Program-made: the position numbers and the translations under genes
Source: Lachnospiraceae bacterium
GTDB lineage: Bacteria > Bacillota > Clostridia > Lachnospirales > Lachnospiraceae
Length of the DNA: 25,838 nucleotides
Direction of reading: 5' to 3'
NCBI GenBank assembly: GCA_902363665.1
Contig: CABJAW010000027.1
Location: 1 to 25,838 of the forward strand
Shown here: positions 17,277-25,411 of the stretch, in pieces
Numbering within the stretch: position 1 is the first letter of the stretch
How the letters are laid out: each line of letters begins with the position of its first letter
Notes under the pieces: model-generated
Databases searched by the model: none
The model's input: only the letters and a program-made list of their open reading frames with translations
What the model was told of the DNA's origin: nothing

Positions 17277-17915
17277 TTATTGTTCTCCTTTCAAATATGC
17301 TTTGAGTTCTCTTTGAACCTGGCTGATAAATTCCAGATTTCTGTCTATTTTATTATGCTGAACCTCAATCAGCTGATGCAGTTCCTCTGCACTTCGATCA
17401 AGGTCATCATTAATAACCACAAATTCGTATTTGGCTACTTCGTCCGCTTCTTCAAGTGCTCTTGTCAGACGCTCATGAACTTTTTCCGGAGTTTCCGTTC
17501 CGCGGTTTGTCAGTCGGTCAACCAAAGTCCTGGCATCCGGCGGCATCACATAGACAAGAAATGTATCCGGGCGTTTTTCCTTGATCTTGAGCGCTCCCTG
17601 CAACTCAATCTCAAGAATCACGTCACGTCCCTGTGCCATCTGATCCTCCACATATGCCTTCGGCGTGCCGTAATAATTGCCGCAGTAGCTGGCGTATTCC
17701 AGAAGCTCATCATTTGCGATCAGCTTCTCAAACTCCTCTTTTTTCCTGAAGAAATATTCCCGGCCATCCTGTTCTCCCTCGCGCGGTTCCCGCGTCGTCG
17801 CTGAAACAGAAAGCGCATACTGTTCTTTATAGCGCTCCATCAGACGTCTTACCAGGGTTCCTTTTCCAACACCGGAAAAACCGGAAATCACAACGAGAAT
17901 TCCCTTTCTGTTCAT
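17277..17915 (-). CDS. gmk: Guanylate kinase
   Basis: A 212-residue enzyme that phosphorylates GMP to GDP with ATP. The P loop GFSGVGKGT (12-20) is at the N terminus; SVSATTREPREGEQDGREYF (37-56) carries the GMP-binding residues, and VILEIELQGA and RLTNRGTETPEKVHERL cover the adenine and lid regions. Length is normal. Its ATG overlaps the last base of the remA stop codon (TAATG), indicating coupled translation. Confidence 0.97.
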   Translation of the reverse strand: MNRKGILVVISGFSGVGKGTLVRRLMERYKEQYALSVSATTREPREGEQDGREYFFRKKEEFEKLIANDELLEYASYCGNYYGTPKAYVEDQMAQGRDVILEIELQGALKIKEKRPDTFLVYVMPPDARTLVDRLTNRGTETPEKVHERLTRALEEADEVAKYEFVVINDDLDRSAEELHQLIEVQHNKIDRNLEFISQVQRELKAYLKGEQ

Positions 17916-18187
17916 TATTCTTCTCCTCTCATTTCCTGCTCTGTCAGCTGTGTCGCCGCAAAACGCCTCGCAATAGTGTCCGGCTGCACAGCCGAAAGAA
18001 TGATCTGTTCTGTCTCCAGCACAATCACGGACTTCGTCCTGCGGCCCTGCGTTGCATCAATCACCTTTTGCTGTTCCTTCGCACTTTGCACCAGGCGCTT
18101 AATCGGAGCTGCATCCGGATTTACAACCGCCGCAACCTTCTGGGCATTTACCAGATTGCCAAAACCGATGTTTACGAGTCCTGCCAT
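17915..18187 (-). CDS. remA: RemA family regulator (DUF370)
   Basis: A 90-residue DNA-binding protein. LVNIGFGNLVNAQKVAAVV, then PIKRLVQSAKEQQKVIDAT and RRTKSVIVLE are the conserved RemA sequence. In Bacillus subtilis RemA activates extracellular-matrix and osmoprotection genes and forms ring-like oligomers that wrap DNA. The yloC(yicC)-remA-gmk-rpoZ order is the same as in Bacillus. The C-terminal residues after about 78 (LTEQEMRGEE) are less conserved. Targets in this organism are not known. Confidence 0.93.
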   Translation of the reverse strand: MAGLVNIGFGNLVNAQKVAAVVNPDAAPIKRLVQSAKEQQKVIDATQGRRTKSVIVLETEQIILSAVQPDTIARRFAATQLTEQEMRGEE

Positions 18188-18271
18188 CGCGTTCCCCTCT
18201 TTCTTTTTTCACAGATTTGCCTGCTTATGCGGTGTATTCTCCGGACGTTCTGCGCGTACACCCCAAACTGC

Positions 18272-19162
18272 TTACTCTATGTTTTGGATCTGCTCGCGGA
18301 CTTTTTCAATCTCAGTTTTGAGGTCGATCGCTACGTTGGATGTAGCAAGGTCATTCGCCTTCGAAAGAATCGTGTTTGCCTCACGGTTCATCTCCTGCGC
18401 AATGAAATCAAGCTTGCGGCCGATACTTCCACCAGCAATCAACGCCTCTTTCATTGTCGCGATATGGCTTCTGAGGCGAACGGTCTCCTCATCCGTACAG
18501 ATCTTATCAGAAAAAATCACAACTTCTGCCGCAATCCGCCCCTCATCGATCTGCAGGTCTCCAAGAAGCTCTTTTACTTTTTCTTCAAGCCTGCTGCGGT
18601 ATTCAGAGACAATCTGCGGATATCGATCCTCTATGAGAGTTACATTTTCGTCCATTCTCTCCAATTTGTCAAGAAGATCTGTCTTTAATGCCTCTCCTTC
18701 CTGCTCTCTTGCTTTCACAAACTGGACGCAGGCACCTTCCACTGCCTTCTTCAGTTCAGCCCAGATCTCTTCTTCATCAATATCCTGCTCTTCCATCGTG
18801 AAAACCTCCGGACAGCGTCCCAGGGAAGATACACTGATATCATCCTTCAAACCGAACTTTTCCGCCATCTGACGGAAATATTTCAGGTACTGTCCCGCAA
18901 GTTCTTCATTATATTTTAGCGCAACATTCTCCTCCGCATAATCCTCATACGTGATAAACACGTCCAGCTTTCCGCGCTGCACGTACTGCTTCAGGACATT
19001 CCGGATGGCCGCCTCAAAAAAACTCAGCTTTTTCGGCATCTTGATGCTCACATCAAAATAGCGGTGATTTACCGCCTTCATTTCTACGGTAAATTTTCTG
19101 CTGCCCTGATGATTTTCACATCTGCCAAAGCCTGTCATGCTCTTGATCATTGCTTTTGTCAT
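18272..19162 (-). CDS. yicC: YicC/YloC family endoribonuclease
   Basis: A 296-residue protein of the YicC-like family. The N terminus has MIKSMTGFG and KAVNHRYFDVSIKMP; the C-terminal DUF1732 part has GRKLDFIAQEMNREANTILS, the most conserved segment of the family. Members cleave RNA and in E. coli affect small-RNA decay. Two starts are possible: 19162, with GAGGAG four bases upstream, and 19150, which gives the canonical MIKSMTGFG start but a 13-base spacing. It is the first gene of the seven-gene operon. Confidence 0.93.
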   Translation of the reverse strand: MTKAMIKSMTGFGRCENHQGSRKFTVEMKAVNHRYFDVSIKMPKKLSFFEAAIRNVLKQYVQRGKLDVFITYEDYAEENVALKYNEELAGQYLKYFRQMAEKFGLKDDISVSSLGRCPEVFTMEEQDIDEEEIWAELKKAVEGACVQFVKAREQEGEALKTDLLDKLERMDENVTLIEDRYPQIVSEYRSRLEEKVKELLGDLQIDEGRIAAEVVIFSDKICTDEETVRLRSHIATMKEALIAGGSIGRKLDFIAQEMNREANTILSKANDLATSNVAIDLKTEIEKVREQIQNIE

Positions 19163-19229
19163 TCCTCTCCTCTGCAATTACTTTTGCTGTCACTTCGCCG
19201 TTTTACGGCAGATTTACCCATATTGAATT

Positions 19230-19258
19230 ATTATAATCGATTGCTTCTCTGCCGTCAA
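19230..19258 (-). promoter_or_regulatory. Promoter of the yicC-pgsA operon
   Basis: On the minus strand TTGACG (19253-19258), a 17-base spacer and a perfect TATAAT (19230-19235). It is the only strong promoter seen for the whole operon. Confidence 0.85.
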
Positions 19259-19416
19259 TGCCAATTGTTTTTTTCAGTCAAATCTGATATCATGTTACTG
19301 TTCAGCACCGGGTCAATTTCATAAAGCAGCAGGAAAATACCTGCATTTTTAAAGATGCTTTTAAAATTTTGCAAAGATCTGAACAGAAATGATATAAACA
19401 CCAAAGGAGATTTTTT

Positions 19417-21159
19417 ATGGCTTTAGATGGTATTGTAATTTCAAATATAGTAACAGAGCTAAACGACCGTCTCTCAGGCGCCCGGATCGCAAAGATCGCA
19501 CAGCCGGAAGCAGATGAAATCCTGCTGACCTGTAAAAGCCCTGCCGGACAGGCAAGGCTTCTGCTCTCCGCAGGTGCAAGCCTTCCGCTTATCTATCTGA
19601 CTTCCATCAACAAACCCTCCCCTGTCACTGCTCCGGCATTCTGTATGCTCCTGCGTAAGCACATCGGCGGCGGCAAAATTCTGCGCGTCTGGCAGCCGGG
19701 TCTGGAGCGCATCATCCACTTTGAGATTGAACATTTTAATGAAATGGGAGATCTGTGCCGCAAGGATCTTGTACTGGAACTGATGGGCAAACACAGCAAC
19801 CTGATCTTCTGCGATGATCAGGGAACGATCATCGACAGCATTAAGCGTGTATCCGCCCAGACCAGCTCCATCCGCGAAGTACTTCCCGGCCGCCCTTATT
19901 TCATTGCCCAGACACAGGAAAAATATGATCCCTTAAACACCACCGAGGAAGAATTTTCCAAAACAGTCTTTGTAAAGCCGATGAAGCTTTCCAAGGCAAT
20001 CTATACATCCTACACCGGCATCAGTCCGGTTATTGCGGAGGAACTCTGCTGCCGCGCCGGTCTCGAATCCGACCAGAGTGCCAATACAATTCCACCTCTT
20101 GCGCAGACGCACCTCTATCATCTCTTTGATCTGATGATGGAAGATGTAAAATCAGGCAGATTCACCCCACTCATCATCTCGGATCCGCATGGCGATCCGG
20201 TTGAGTTTTCCTCGCTCCAGCTTACTATGTATCACGACCTGACGACGACTTCTTATGGGACAATCTCCGAAGTACTTGAGCGCTACTACGCGATGAAGAA
20301 CACCGTGACCCGTATCCGCCAGAAGTCTTCGGACCTGCGTCATATCGCCGTGACGGCACTGGAACGCTGCCGCAAAAAATATGAACTGCAGACACGCCAG
20401 CTCAAAGATACGGAAAAACGTGACAAATACCAGCTTTACGGCGAACTGCTCCACGCCTACGGATACGACATCGCCCCGGGCACAAAGCAGTATGAGGCGT
20501 TAAATTATTATACGAATGAAATGATCACGATCCCGCTTGACCCTACCTTAAGTGCCTCTGAAAACGCACAGCATTATTTCAATAAATACAACAAGCTGAA
20601 ACGAACCTTTGAAGCACTGACCACACAGGTAGCTGAGACAAAAGCCGACATCGATCAGCTTGAATCGATCTGCACGTTCATGGATCTTGCGCTCTCGGAG
20701 GACGATCTGGTTCAAGTCAGGGAGGAGCTTACAGATGCCGGATACATCCGCCGCAAATATACAGGGAAACGGATAAAGATTACCTCACGCCCGTACCACT
20801 ACGTCTCCTCTGATGGATACGACATGTACGTTGGAAAAAATAATTACCAGAATGACGAGCTCACATTCAAGATCGCTTCCGGCAGCGACTGGTGGTTCCA
20901 CGCCAAGGGGGCACCGGGTTCTCACGTTATCGTGAAAGCCAAAGGCGAAGAACTTCCTGATTCCACCTTTGAGGAGGCAGCAAGACTTGCCGCCCATTAT
21001 TCTAAAAATCAGAATGCAGAAAAGGTGGAGATCGACTACGTAGAAAAGAAGCATGTGAAAAAGCCAAATGGCGCAAAGCCTGGTTTCGTCGTTTATTATA
21101 CAAATTATTCGATGATGATCGACTCTGATATCTCAAAAATAAAACTGGTGTCCGATTAA
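19417..21159 (+). CDS. rqcH: Rqc2 homolog RqcH (NFACT protein, older name fibronectin-binding protein A)
   Basis: A 580-residue protein of the ribosome quality-control pathway. In Bacillus, RqcH binds obstructed 50S subunits, recruits tRNA-Ala and adds C-terminal alanine tails that mark stalled peptides for decay. NFACT-N occupies about 1-200, with FCMLLRKHIGGG and LVLELMGKHSNLIF; helix-hairpin-helix and coiled-coil segments about 200-430; NFACT-R about 445-560, with GSDWWFHAKGAPGSHV. The key Asp97-Arg98 pair is Glu97-Arg98 here. AAAGGAG lies before the ATG. A TTGCAA-18-TATAAA box at 19369-19398 would start transcription inside the RBS, so the true promoter is unclear. The end of the gene overlaps a terminator for the opposite strand. 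Confidence 0.95.
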   Translation: MALDGIVISNIVTELNDRLSGARIAKIAQPEADEILLTCKSPAGQARLLLSAGASLPLIYLTSINKPSPVTAPAFCMLLRKHIGGGKILRVWQPGLERIIHFEIEHFNEMGDLCRKDLVLELMGKHSNLIFCDDQGTIIDSIKRVSAQTSSIREVLPGRPYFIAQTQEKYDPLNTTEEEFSKTVFVKPMKLSKAIYTSYTGISPVIAEELCCRAGLESDQSANTIPPLAQTHLYHLFDLMMEDVKSGRFTPLIISDPHGDPVEFSSLQLTMYHDLTTTSYGTISEVLERYYAMKNTVTRIRQKSSDLRHIAVTALERCRKKYELQTRQLKDTEKRDKYQLYGELLHAYGYDIAPGTKQYEALNYYTNEMITIPLDPTLSASENAQHYFNKYNKLKRTFEALTTQVAETKADIDQLESICTFMDLALSEDDLVQVREELTDAGYIRRKYTGKRIKITSRPYHYVSSDGYDMYVGKNNYQNDELTFKIASGSDWWFHAKGAPGSHVIVKAKGEELPDSTFEEAARLAAHYSKNQNAEKVEIDYVEKKHVKKPNGAKPGFVVYYTNYSMMIDSDISKIKLVSD

Positions 21160-21170
21160 ACGGACACCAG
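21134..21170 (-). terminator. Rho-independent terminator for pepV, overlapping the rqcH stop
   Basis: A perfect 10-bp stem CTGGTGTCCG/CGGACACCAG with loop ATTAAA (plus strand) is followed on the minus strand by TTTTATTTTTG. The rqcH stop codon TAA lies in the loop. There is no T run on the plus strand. Confidence 0.8.
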
Positions 21171-21356
21171 AAATCACCTGAGGTTTTCTGTCATTTCTCT
21201 GTGCAGCGCTTCCGCCGTTCTGTTTTTGCATTCTGCGGCAGGTGCCATATTTTTTCCAGTATCAGCGGCAGCAGCTGAAAATCAAGAATGATCTCATGAC
21301 TCACATCTTATCCAGCATATATCCGCTTTGACTCAAGTAGTCAGCTGCTCTTTCTG
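21171..21356 (-). other. Intergenic stretch with tiny frames only
   Basis: This stretch separates the pepV stop from its terminator. On the minus strand it holds only very short frames, including one whose ATG overlaps the pepV stop (ending ...GYMLDKM) and a GTG frame of 35 codons, none with a convincing RBS. It may be a long 3' untranslated region or the worn remains of a gene. Confidence 0.35.
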
Positions 21357-22763
21357 TCATGCATTGCAGATCTTCACAATCGCATCTGCAAAAATCTTCG
21401 CACTTGTCAGAAGGCGCTCGATCACCATAAACTCGTTGTCTCCATGCATATGGTTATCCACATCTTCTGTCATGCAGCCAAACGCCACGCCTCTTTCCAG
21501 ATGATGTACGTAGGTGCCACCACCGGTTGAAAGCGGTTTGCCCTTTTTGCCGAAATAACGCTCATAGCTGCCAAGCAGCGTCTGCACAAACCAGGAGTCA
21601 CCCGGTACGCAATGCGGCGGATTCAGCGGAAGGTCTTCCAGTTCCATTCCATATTTCTCTGCTGCCGCTTTCACCGGAAGCTTCGTATTCTCCTCATTGC
21701 AGCCAATCGGAAGCCGCGCATCAAACGCCGCATGCAGATGAGTTTTCGTATAATCCATAATACTGAAGCAGACGGTCACTGCCCCTGATTCCTCATTTTC
21801 CCGGTAAATACCGACGGTCTTTCCGCAGGTATCCTCATACGGGAACATTGCATGAAGACCGAGCAGCGCTTCTTTTCCCTTGCTTTGCTCAAGCGGAAGT
21901 TCTGCAATGAGCTGAAGTGTTGCTGTCAGCGCATTTTTTCCCTCTTCCGGTGTAGAAGCATGCGCCGCCTGCCCTTTCGCGTCCACCTGCACACCACCAT
22001 CTGCAAGTGCCGTCACCCGGAAAGATACACCGGTTGCACCTTCTGTCTTTTCTGCCGCTGCACGGATCACATCTTCTGCCACGCCATCCACAATCATCGA
22101 AGCACGCCCCGGTACAACATTGATCTTATCTCCGCTCTGGAAAGAACGTACACACGCCACAGCGTTTTCCTTTAATTCTGAGGAAAATACACCGTGAAAG
22201 CTTCCCTTTTCAATATTGATCAGCGGGAAATCTGCATCCGGCGTAAAGGTATACGGTGCCTCCTGTTCCTTCGCATAGTAATACTCCAGATCGCCGGATC
22301 CACACTCCTCATCTGACCCGAGAATCAGGCGCACACTCTTCTTCATCGGAATGCCGAGCTCACGGATCGCCCGAAGTGCATACAGGGCAGCGATCGCCGG
22401 TCCTTTATCATCTGCTGTTCCCCTTCCATAAATCTTTCCGTCCACAATCTTCGGCTCAAACGGTTTTGTCACCGTCCAGTCCTCTGTTACCGGCACAACG
22501 TCCAGGTGCGCCAGAATATCAAGTGCCTTCTCTTTCTCACTGAAATCTCCGGTCACCACGTAATTTTCATAATTTCTCGTGGCAAGGCCATACTTTTTCA
22601 TCAGCTCCTGTGCCGCTTCCAGGGCGTGCACCGGTCCTTCGCCAAACGGCATACCCGTCTTCGCCTCACCTCTCTGGCTGTCGATCCGCACCAGTGTCAT
22701 CAGATCTTCCAGCATTTCTTCTTTTTTGCTGTCAATATACGCATCCAGTTTCTCGCGATACAT
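21357..22763 (-). CDS. pepV: M20 family dipeptidase PepV
   Basis: A 468-residue cytoplasmic zinc metallopeptidase that cleaves dipeptides and some tripeptides during peptide use. The zinc and catalytic residues line up with the solved Lactobacillus PepV, shifted by one: His86 and Asp88 in AHLDVVP, Asp118 in GRGTADDKGP, Glu152-Glu153 in GSDEECGSGD, Asp176 in TPDADFP, and a C-terminal histidine region in GGTYVHHL. Length matches the family. The start at 22763 (MYREKLDAYI) has AAAGGAG six bases upstream; the frame is open further to 22937 but that part has no site and is not family-like. It lies downstream of the sugar kinase gene and may share its transcript. Confidence 0.95.
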   Translation of the reverse strand: MYREKLDAYIDSKKEEMLEDLMTLVRIDSQRGEAKTGMPFGEGPVHALEAAQELMKKYGLATRNYENYVVTGDFSEKEKALDILAHLDVVPVTEDWTVTKPFEPKIVDGKIYGRGTADDKGPAIAALYALRAIRELGIPMKKSVRLILGSDEECGSGDLEYYYAKEQEAPYTFTPDADFPLINIEKGSFHGVFSSELKENAVACVRSFQSGDKINVVPGRASMIVDGVAEDVIRAAAEKTEGATGVSFRVTALADGGVQVDAKGQAAHASTPEEGKNALTATLQLIAELPLEQSKGKEALLGLHAMFPYEDTCGKTVGIYRENEESGAVTVCFSIMDYTKTHLHAAFDARLPIGCNEENTKLPVKAAAEKYGMELEDLPLNPPHCVPGDSWFVQTLLGSYERYFGKKGKPLSTGGGTYVHHLERGVAFGCMTEDVDNHMHGDNEFMVIERLLTSAKIFADAIVKICNA

Positions 22764-22802
22764 AAAATTCTCCTTTCTCCGCAATCTGTGTTCTAACATA
22801 AC

Positions 22803-22837
22803 ATCAGTGTACAGCAGCACCGCCACCGTACACTGAT
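22803..22837. repeat. Inverted repeat between the sugar kinase gene and pepV
   Basis: ATCAGTGTAC (22803-22812) and GTACACTGAT (22828-22837) form a perfect 10-bp stem around a 15-base loop. In the minus direction no T run follows, so it is a poor terminator for the kinase gene; in the plus direction TCGTTTTTC follows. It could be a processing site or an operator for pepV. Confidence 0.5.
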
Positions 22838-22867
22838 TCGTTTTTCTTTCGCAGTTTTCTGTTTTCT

Positions 22868-23794
22868 TTATGCCAGAAATGCCTCGATGTCTTCTTTTGT
22901 CGGAAGAGCCGGAATACCGCCCATCTTTTGTACACACAAACCGCCGGAAGCATTTCCATATTCCAGTGCCTTGCGCAGCAGATCCTCATTCAGATCTTCT
23001 GTCTTGCTCACGCCGCTCATCAGCAGGCTTGAAAGGAAACCGCCCCAGAATGCATCACCTGCTCCGGTTGCATCGATTGCTTTTACCTTATGCCCTTCTA
23101 CTACCGCTTCTTTTCCATCGAAGAAGAATTTTGCCCCCTTGGAGCCAAGCGTCTCGATCACTACACTGATGTTGTTCTCTTTCATAACGCTCGGAATGTT
23201 TGCCTCTCCGCCGACAAAATCAAGCTCTTCATCTGAAATCTTCAGGAGATCAACGTACGGAAGTACCTGATCTACAACGGCCTTCGCATCCTCAAAGCTC
23301 CAGATCATGTTGCGGTAATTCACATCGTAGCTTACCAGCTTTCCTGCCTTCTTTGCCATCTCCATTGCCTTGAAATGTGCCTCACGGCTTGGATTTGCGG
23401 ACATTCCTACGGATCCTGCATGCAGAATCTTTGTATTCCGGATCATCTCCTCCTTCACATCATCCTTGCTCAGGAGAATATCTGCTCCCGGCTTACGCAC
23501 AAATGTAAAGGAACGCTCACCGCCCTCATACAGAGTAACAAATGCAAGTGTCGTCACCGCCTCATCGGTAAGCTCCGGACACAACAGCTCCACGCCATCT
23601 TTCTCCAGCGTAGTCTTCAGAAGCTTTCCAAAATCATCATTTCCGAGTTTACCAAGGAACGCGGTCTTAAGACCGTTGCGCGCGATCGCGATGCAGGCAT
23701 TTGCCGGTGCTCCGCCCGGGTTGCACACATAACTCCGCTCTTCTTTTCCCGGTGTAAAATCAATCAACGCTTCTCCCATACAAATAATATCCAT
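22868..23794 (-). CDS. PfkB family carbohydrate kinase, probable fructokinase
   Basis: A 308-residue ribokinase-fold enzyme. PfkB signature 1 is at 26-41 (PGGAPANACIAIARNG) and signature 2 at 241-249 (DATGAGDAF) with the catalytic base Asp247; SYDVNYRNMIW (155-165) and KISDEEL (185-191) are typical of fructokinases such as ScrK. It probably phosphorylates fructose, perhaps released from sucrose, at the 6 position with ATP. No sucrose hydrolase, sugar transporter or regulator lies beside it, so the substrate remains an inference. GGAGGAAGAGTC precedes the ATG. A promoter overlapping the nudC 3' end drives it. Confidence 0.9.
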   Translation of the reverse strand: MDIICMGEALIDFTPGKEERSYVCNPGGAPANACIAIARNGLKTAFLGKLGNDDFGKLLKTTLEKDGVELLCPELTDEAVTTLAFVTLYEGGERSFTFVRKPGADILLSKDDVKEEMIRNTKILHAGSVGMSANPSREAHFKAMEMAKKAGKLVSYDVNYRNMIWSFEDAKAVVDQVLPYVDLLKISDEELDFVGGEANIPSVMKENNISVVIETLGSKGAKFFFDGKEAVVEGHKVKAIDATGAGDAFWGGFLSSLLMSGVSKTEDLNEDLLRKALEYGNASGGLCVQKMGGIPALPTKEDIEAFLA

Positions 23795-23830
23795 GACTCT
23801 TCCTCCATCATTTGTTTCTAAATTGGTTTT

Positions 23831-23859
23831 ATTATATTACAATCATTTATGAAACTCAA
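23831..23859 (-). promoter_or_regulatory. Promoter of the sugar kinase gene
   Basis: On the minus strand TTGAGT (23854-23859), a 17-base spacer and a perfect TATAAT (23831-23836). The -35 box lies inside the last codons of nudC. No terminator is seen between nudC and the kinase, so the promoter adds to any readthrough. Confidence 0.75.
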
Positions 23860-24715
23860 GTTTTTTATTGACATGCGCCTTAAAGACCTGCATCATCTCA
23901 CGGGTCAGACTCACACCATCATCCTCCGGAATCTGCGCGGCATCACACCATACAGCCTCTGCAAGCTCCGTCTGGTCCAGACGAATTGTCTCTTCGCCAT
24001 CGGCCTCCGCAAAAAAGCCCATCAGAAGAGTCGAAGTAAACGACCATGGCTGACTCTTATAATAGTGAAGATTCTTCACATGCAGTCCGACTTCCTCCAT
24101 CACCTCACGCTGTACCGTCTCTTCCACCGTCTCACCGATCTCGGTGAAGCCGGCAATCAAGGCATATTTTTTATAAGCCCGCCCTGCATAACGGGTCAAC
24201 AGAAGCTGATTTCCTTTGTATACCGCAACAATAACCGCCGGACTGATCTTCGGATACTCCATTTCTCCGCAGACCGGACAGCGCATCATGCGCTCCACGT
24301 CATCCTTCTTCATTTTCTGACCGCATCTCGGGCAGAACTTTCTCTGATCATACCACTGCCAGAGCTGATAGCCGGTAATACCGGCAAACGCAGCATCTTT
24401 CGGCACTGCGCTTCGGAAAACAGAAACTGGTTTCCAGACAAATCCCTCCAGAAATCTGTTCGCTGCTTCTTCCGGTATCAGAAAATAAGCCACCTCATCG
24501 ATCCGAAACAGATAGGTAAACTCATAAATATCTGTCTTTGCCTCGTCTGTCCCCTTTGCCTGCAGTTCCCGGTAAGTCGGAAATGTAATCTGCCCATTGC
24601 CCGATTCCCGTACCAGCGCTTCTCCGTTTCGATAGCAGAGAATCCTGCTTTTTTCTTCCGGATCCTGCTTTTTGTATTCATTATGAAATCTTAATGTCCC
24701 AATATCCTGAATCAA
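23843..24715 (-). CDS. nudC: NAD+ diphosphatase (Nudix hydrolase NudC)
   Basis: A 290-residue enzyme that splits NADH to NMNH and AMP and can remove NAD caps from RNA. The order is an N-terminal domain (1-120), a zinc ribbon with Cys128, Cys131, Cys146 and Cys149 (CPRCG, CPVCG), then the Nudix domain with the complete box from Gly189 to Gly210 (Arg203, Glu204, Glu207, Glu208 present) and SQPWSFTST at 221-229, the NudC specificity motif, with changes from the usual SQPWPFPxS. I choose the TTG at 24715 as start because AGGGGAG lies eight bases upstream and MIQDIGTLRFHNEY is a natural family N terminus. The alternative is a GTG at 24772, adding 19 residues, with a poorly spaced site. Confidence 0.93.
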   Translation of the reverse strand: MIQDIGTLRFHNEYKKQDPEEKSRILCYRNGEALVRESGNGQITFPTYRELQAKGTDEAKTDIYEFTYLFRIDEVAYFLIPEEAANRFLEGFVWKPVSVFRSAVPKDAAFAGITGYQLWQWYDQRKFCPRCGQKMKKDDVERMMRCPVCGEMEYPKISPAVIVAVYKGNQLLLTRYAGRAYKKYALIAGFTEIGETVEETVQREVMEEVGLHVKNLHYYKSQPWSFTSTLLMGFFAEADGEETIRLDQTELAEAVWCDAAQIPEDDGVSLTREMMQVFKAHVNKKLEFHK

Positions 24716-24772
24716 CTTATACACTCCCCTGACGTTTAATTTTAACTGAGTCAGCCAAATCTCCTCTTTCAC

Positions 24773-25369
24773 TCATCCTTGCTGATCCCAGGTAAATTCC
24801 TGCGCCGTCTTTTTTCCAACTGCCTGCGGCGTGTCATCCGACGACTCTGCCTGTGCCGCTTCCTCCCGGTATTCGCGCACCGTCACACAGAAACATCTGT
24901 GGTCTCCCACTACGTAATAATAGATATCCCGGTAGTCCTTACCGCTGTCATCTGCCGTCAGCGTATAGAGATAATCTTTTGCATCGGTATATCCGGCACT
25001 TGTACTGATCTGTGCATTTACATCGCTGTACATCAGATTGTTGGTCAGCATGTCCCTCAACTGCTCATACTCAGCCACAGAGTAATTCGTATCGAGATAA
25101 CTGCAGGTAATCTCCGAAGTTTCCTCCACATCCTTACTTGCTTCCTGCCGGTAAACGTCTTTTTCCGTATCGCTTTTTTGCTCGATTCTGACCCAATCGG
25201 AGTCCACCGAATAACTGCCGGTCATGGCAGTCGAAGCATTCTCTTCTGCCAGCGCCACCGCACTCTGCATCCGGAAGCTGCCAGAAGACAGTGCTCCAAG
25301 CGCAATGCCAAGAGCAGCTGCCATACAGACTACTTTTTTTCGAATTTCTTTTCGAATTTCTTTCTCCAT
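24773..25369 (-). CDS. Secreted protein of unknown function
   Basis: A 198-residue protein with a charged N terminus (MEKEIRKEIRKK), a hydrophobic core (VVCMAAALGIALGALS) and a likely signal-peptidase site after AVALA near residue 41. The rest is hydrophilic and acidic, with YSVAEYEQLRDMLTNNLMYS, DAKDYLYTLTADDSGKDYRD and IYYYVVGDHRCFCVTVREY, the last like a two-strand beta hairpin, and a disordered Ser/Asp/Gln-rich tail. I do not recognise the family. AGGAG lies seven bases before the ATG. It precedes nudC and may be cotranscribed with it. A 159-bp palindromic element and a promoter lie upstream. Confidence 0.8.
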   Translation of the reverse strand: MEKEIRKEIRKKVVCMAAALGIALGALSSGSFRMQSAVALAEENASTAMTGSYSVDSDWVRIEQKSDTEKDVYRQEASKDVEETSEITCSYLDTNYSVAEYEQLRDMLTNNLMYSDVNAQISTSAGYTDAKDYLYTLTADDSGKDYRDIYYYVVGDHRCFCVTVREYREEAAQAESSDDTPQAVGKKTAQEFTWDQQG

Positions 25370-25411
25370 AAAACCGTCTCCTAAATTATCATGATTTTCG
25401 AAGCGTATATC

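Noticed and set aside
19369..19398. TTGCAA-18-TATAAA as an rqcH promoter
   Set aside because: The predicted start would fall inside the Shine-Dalgarno sequence at 19403-19409, so the message could not be translated normally.
24773..25369. The secreted protein as a lipoprotein
   Set aside because: The only cysteine near the hydrophobic core (in VVCMAAA) is at its start rather than after a lipobox, and an AVALA cleavage site fits better.
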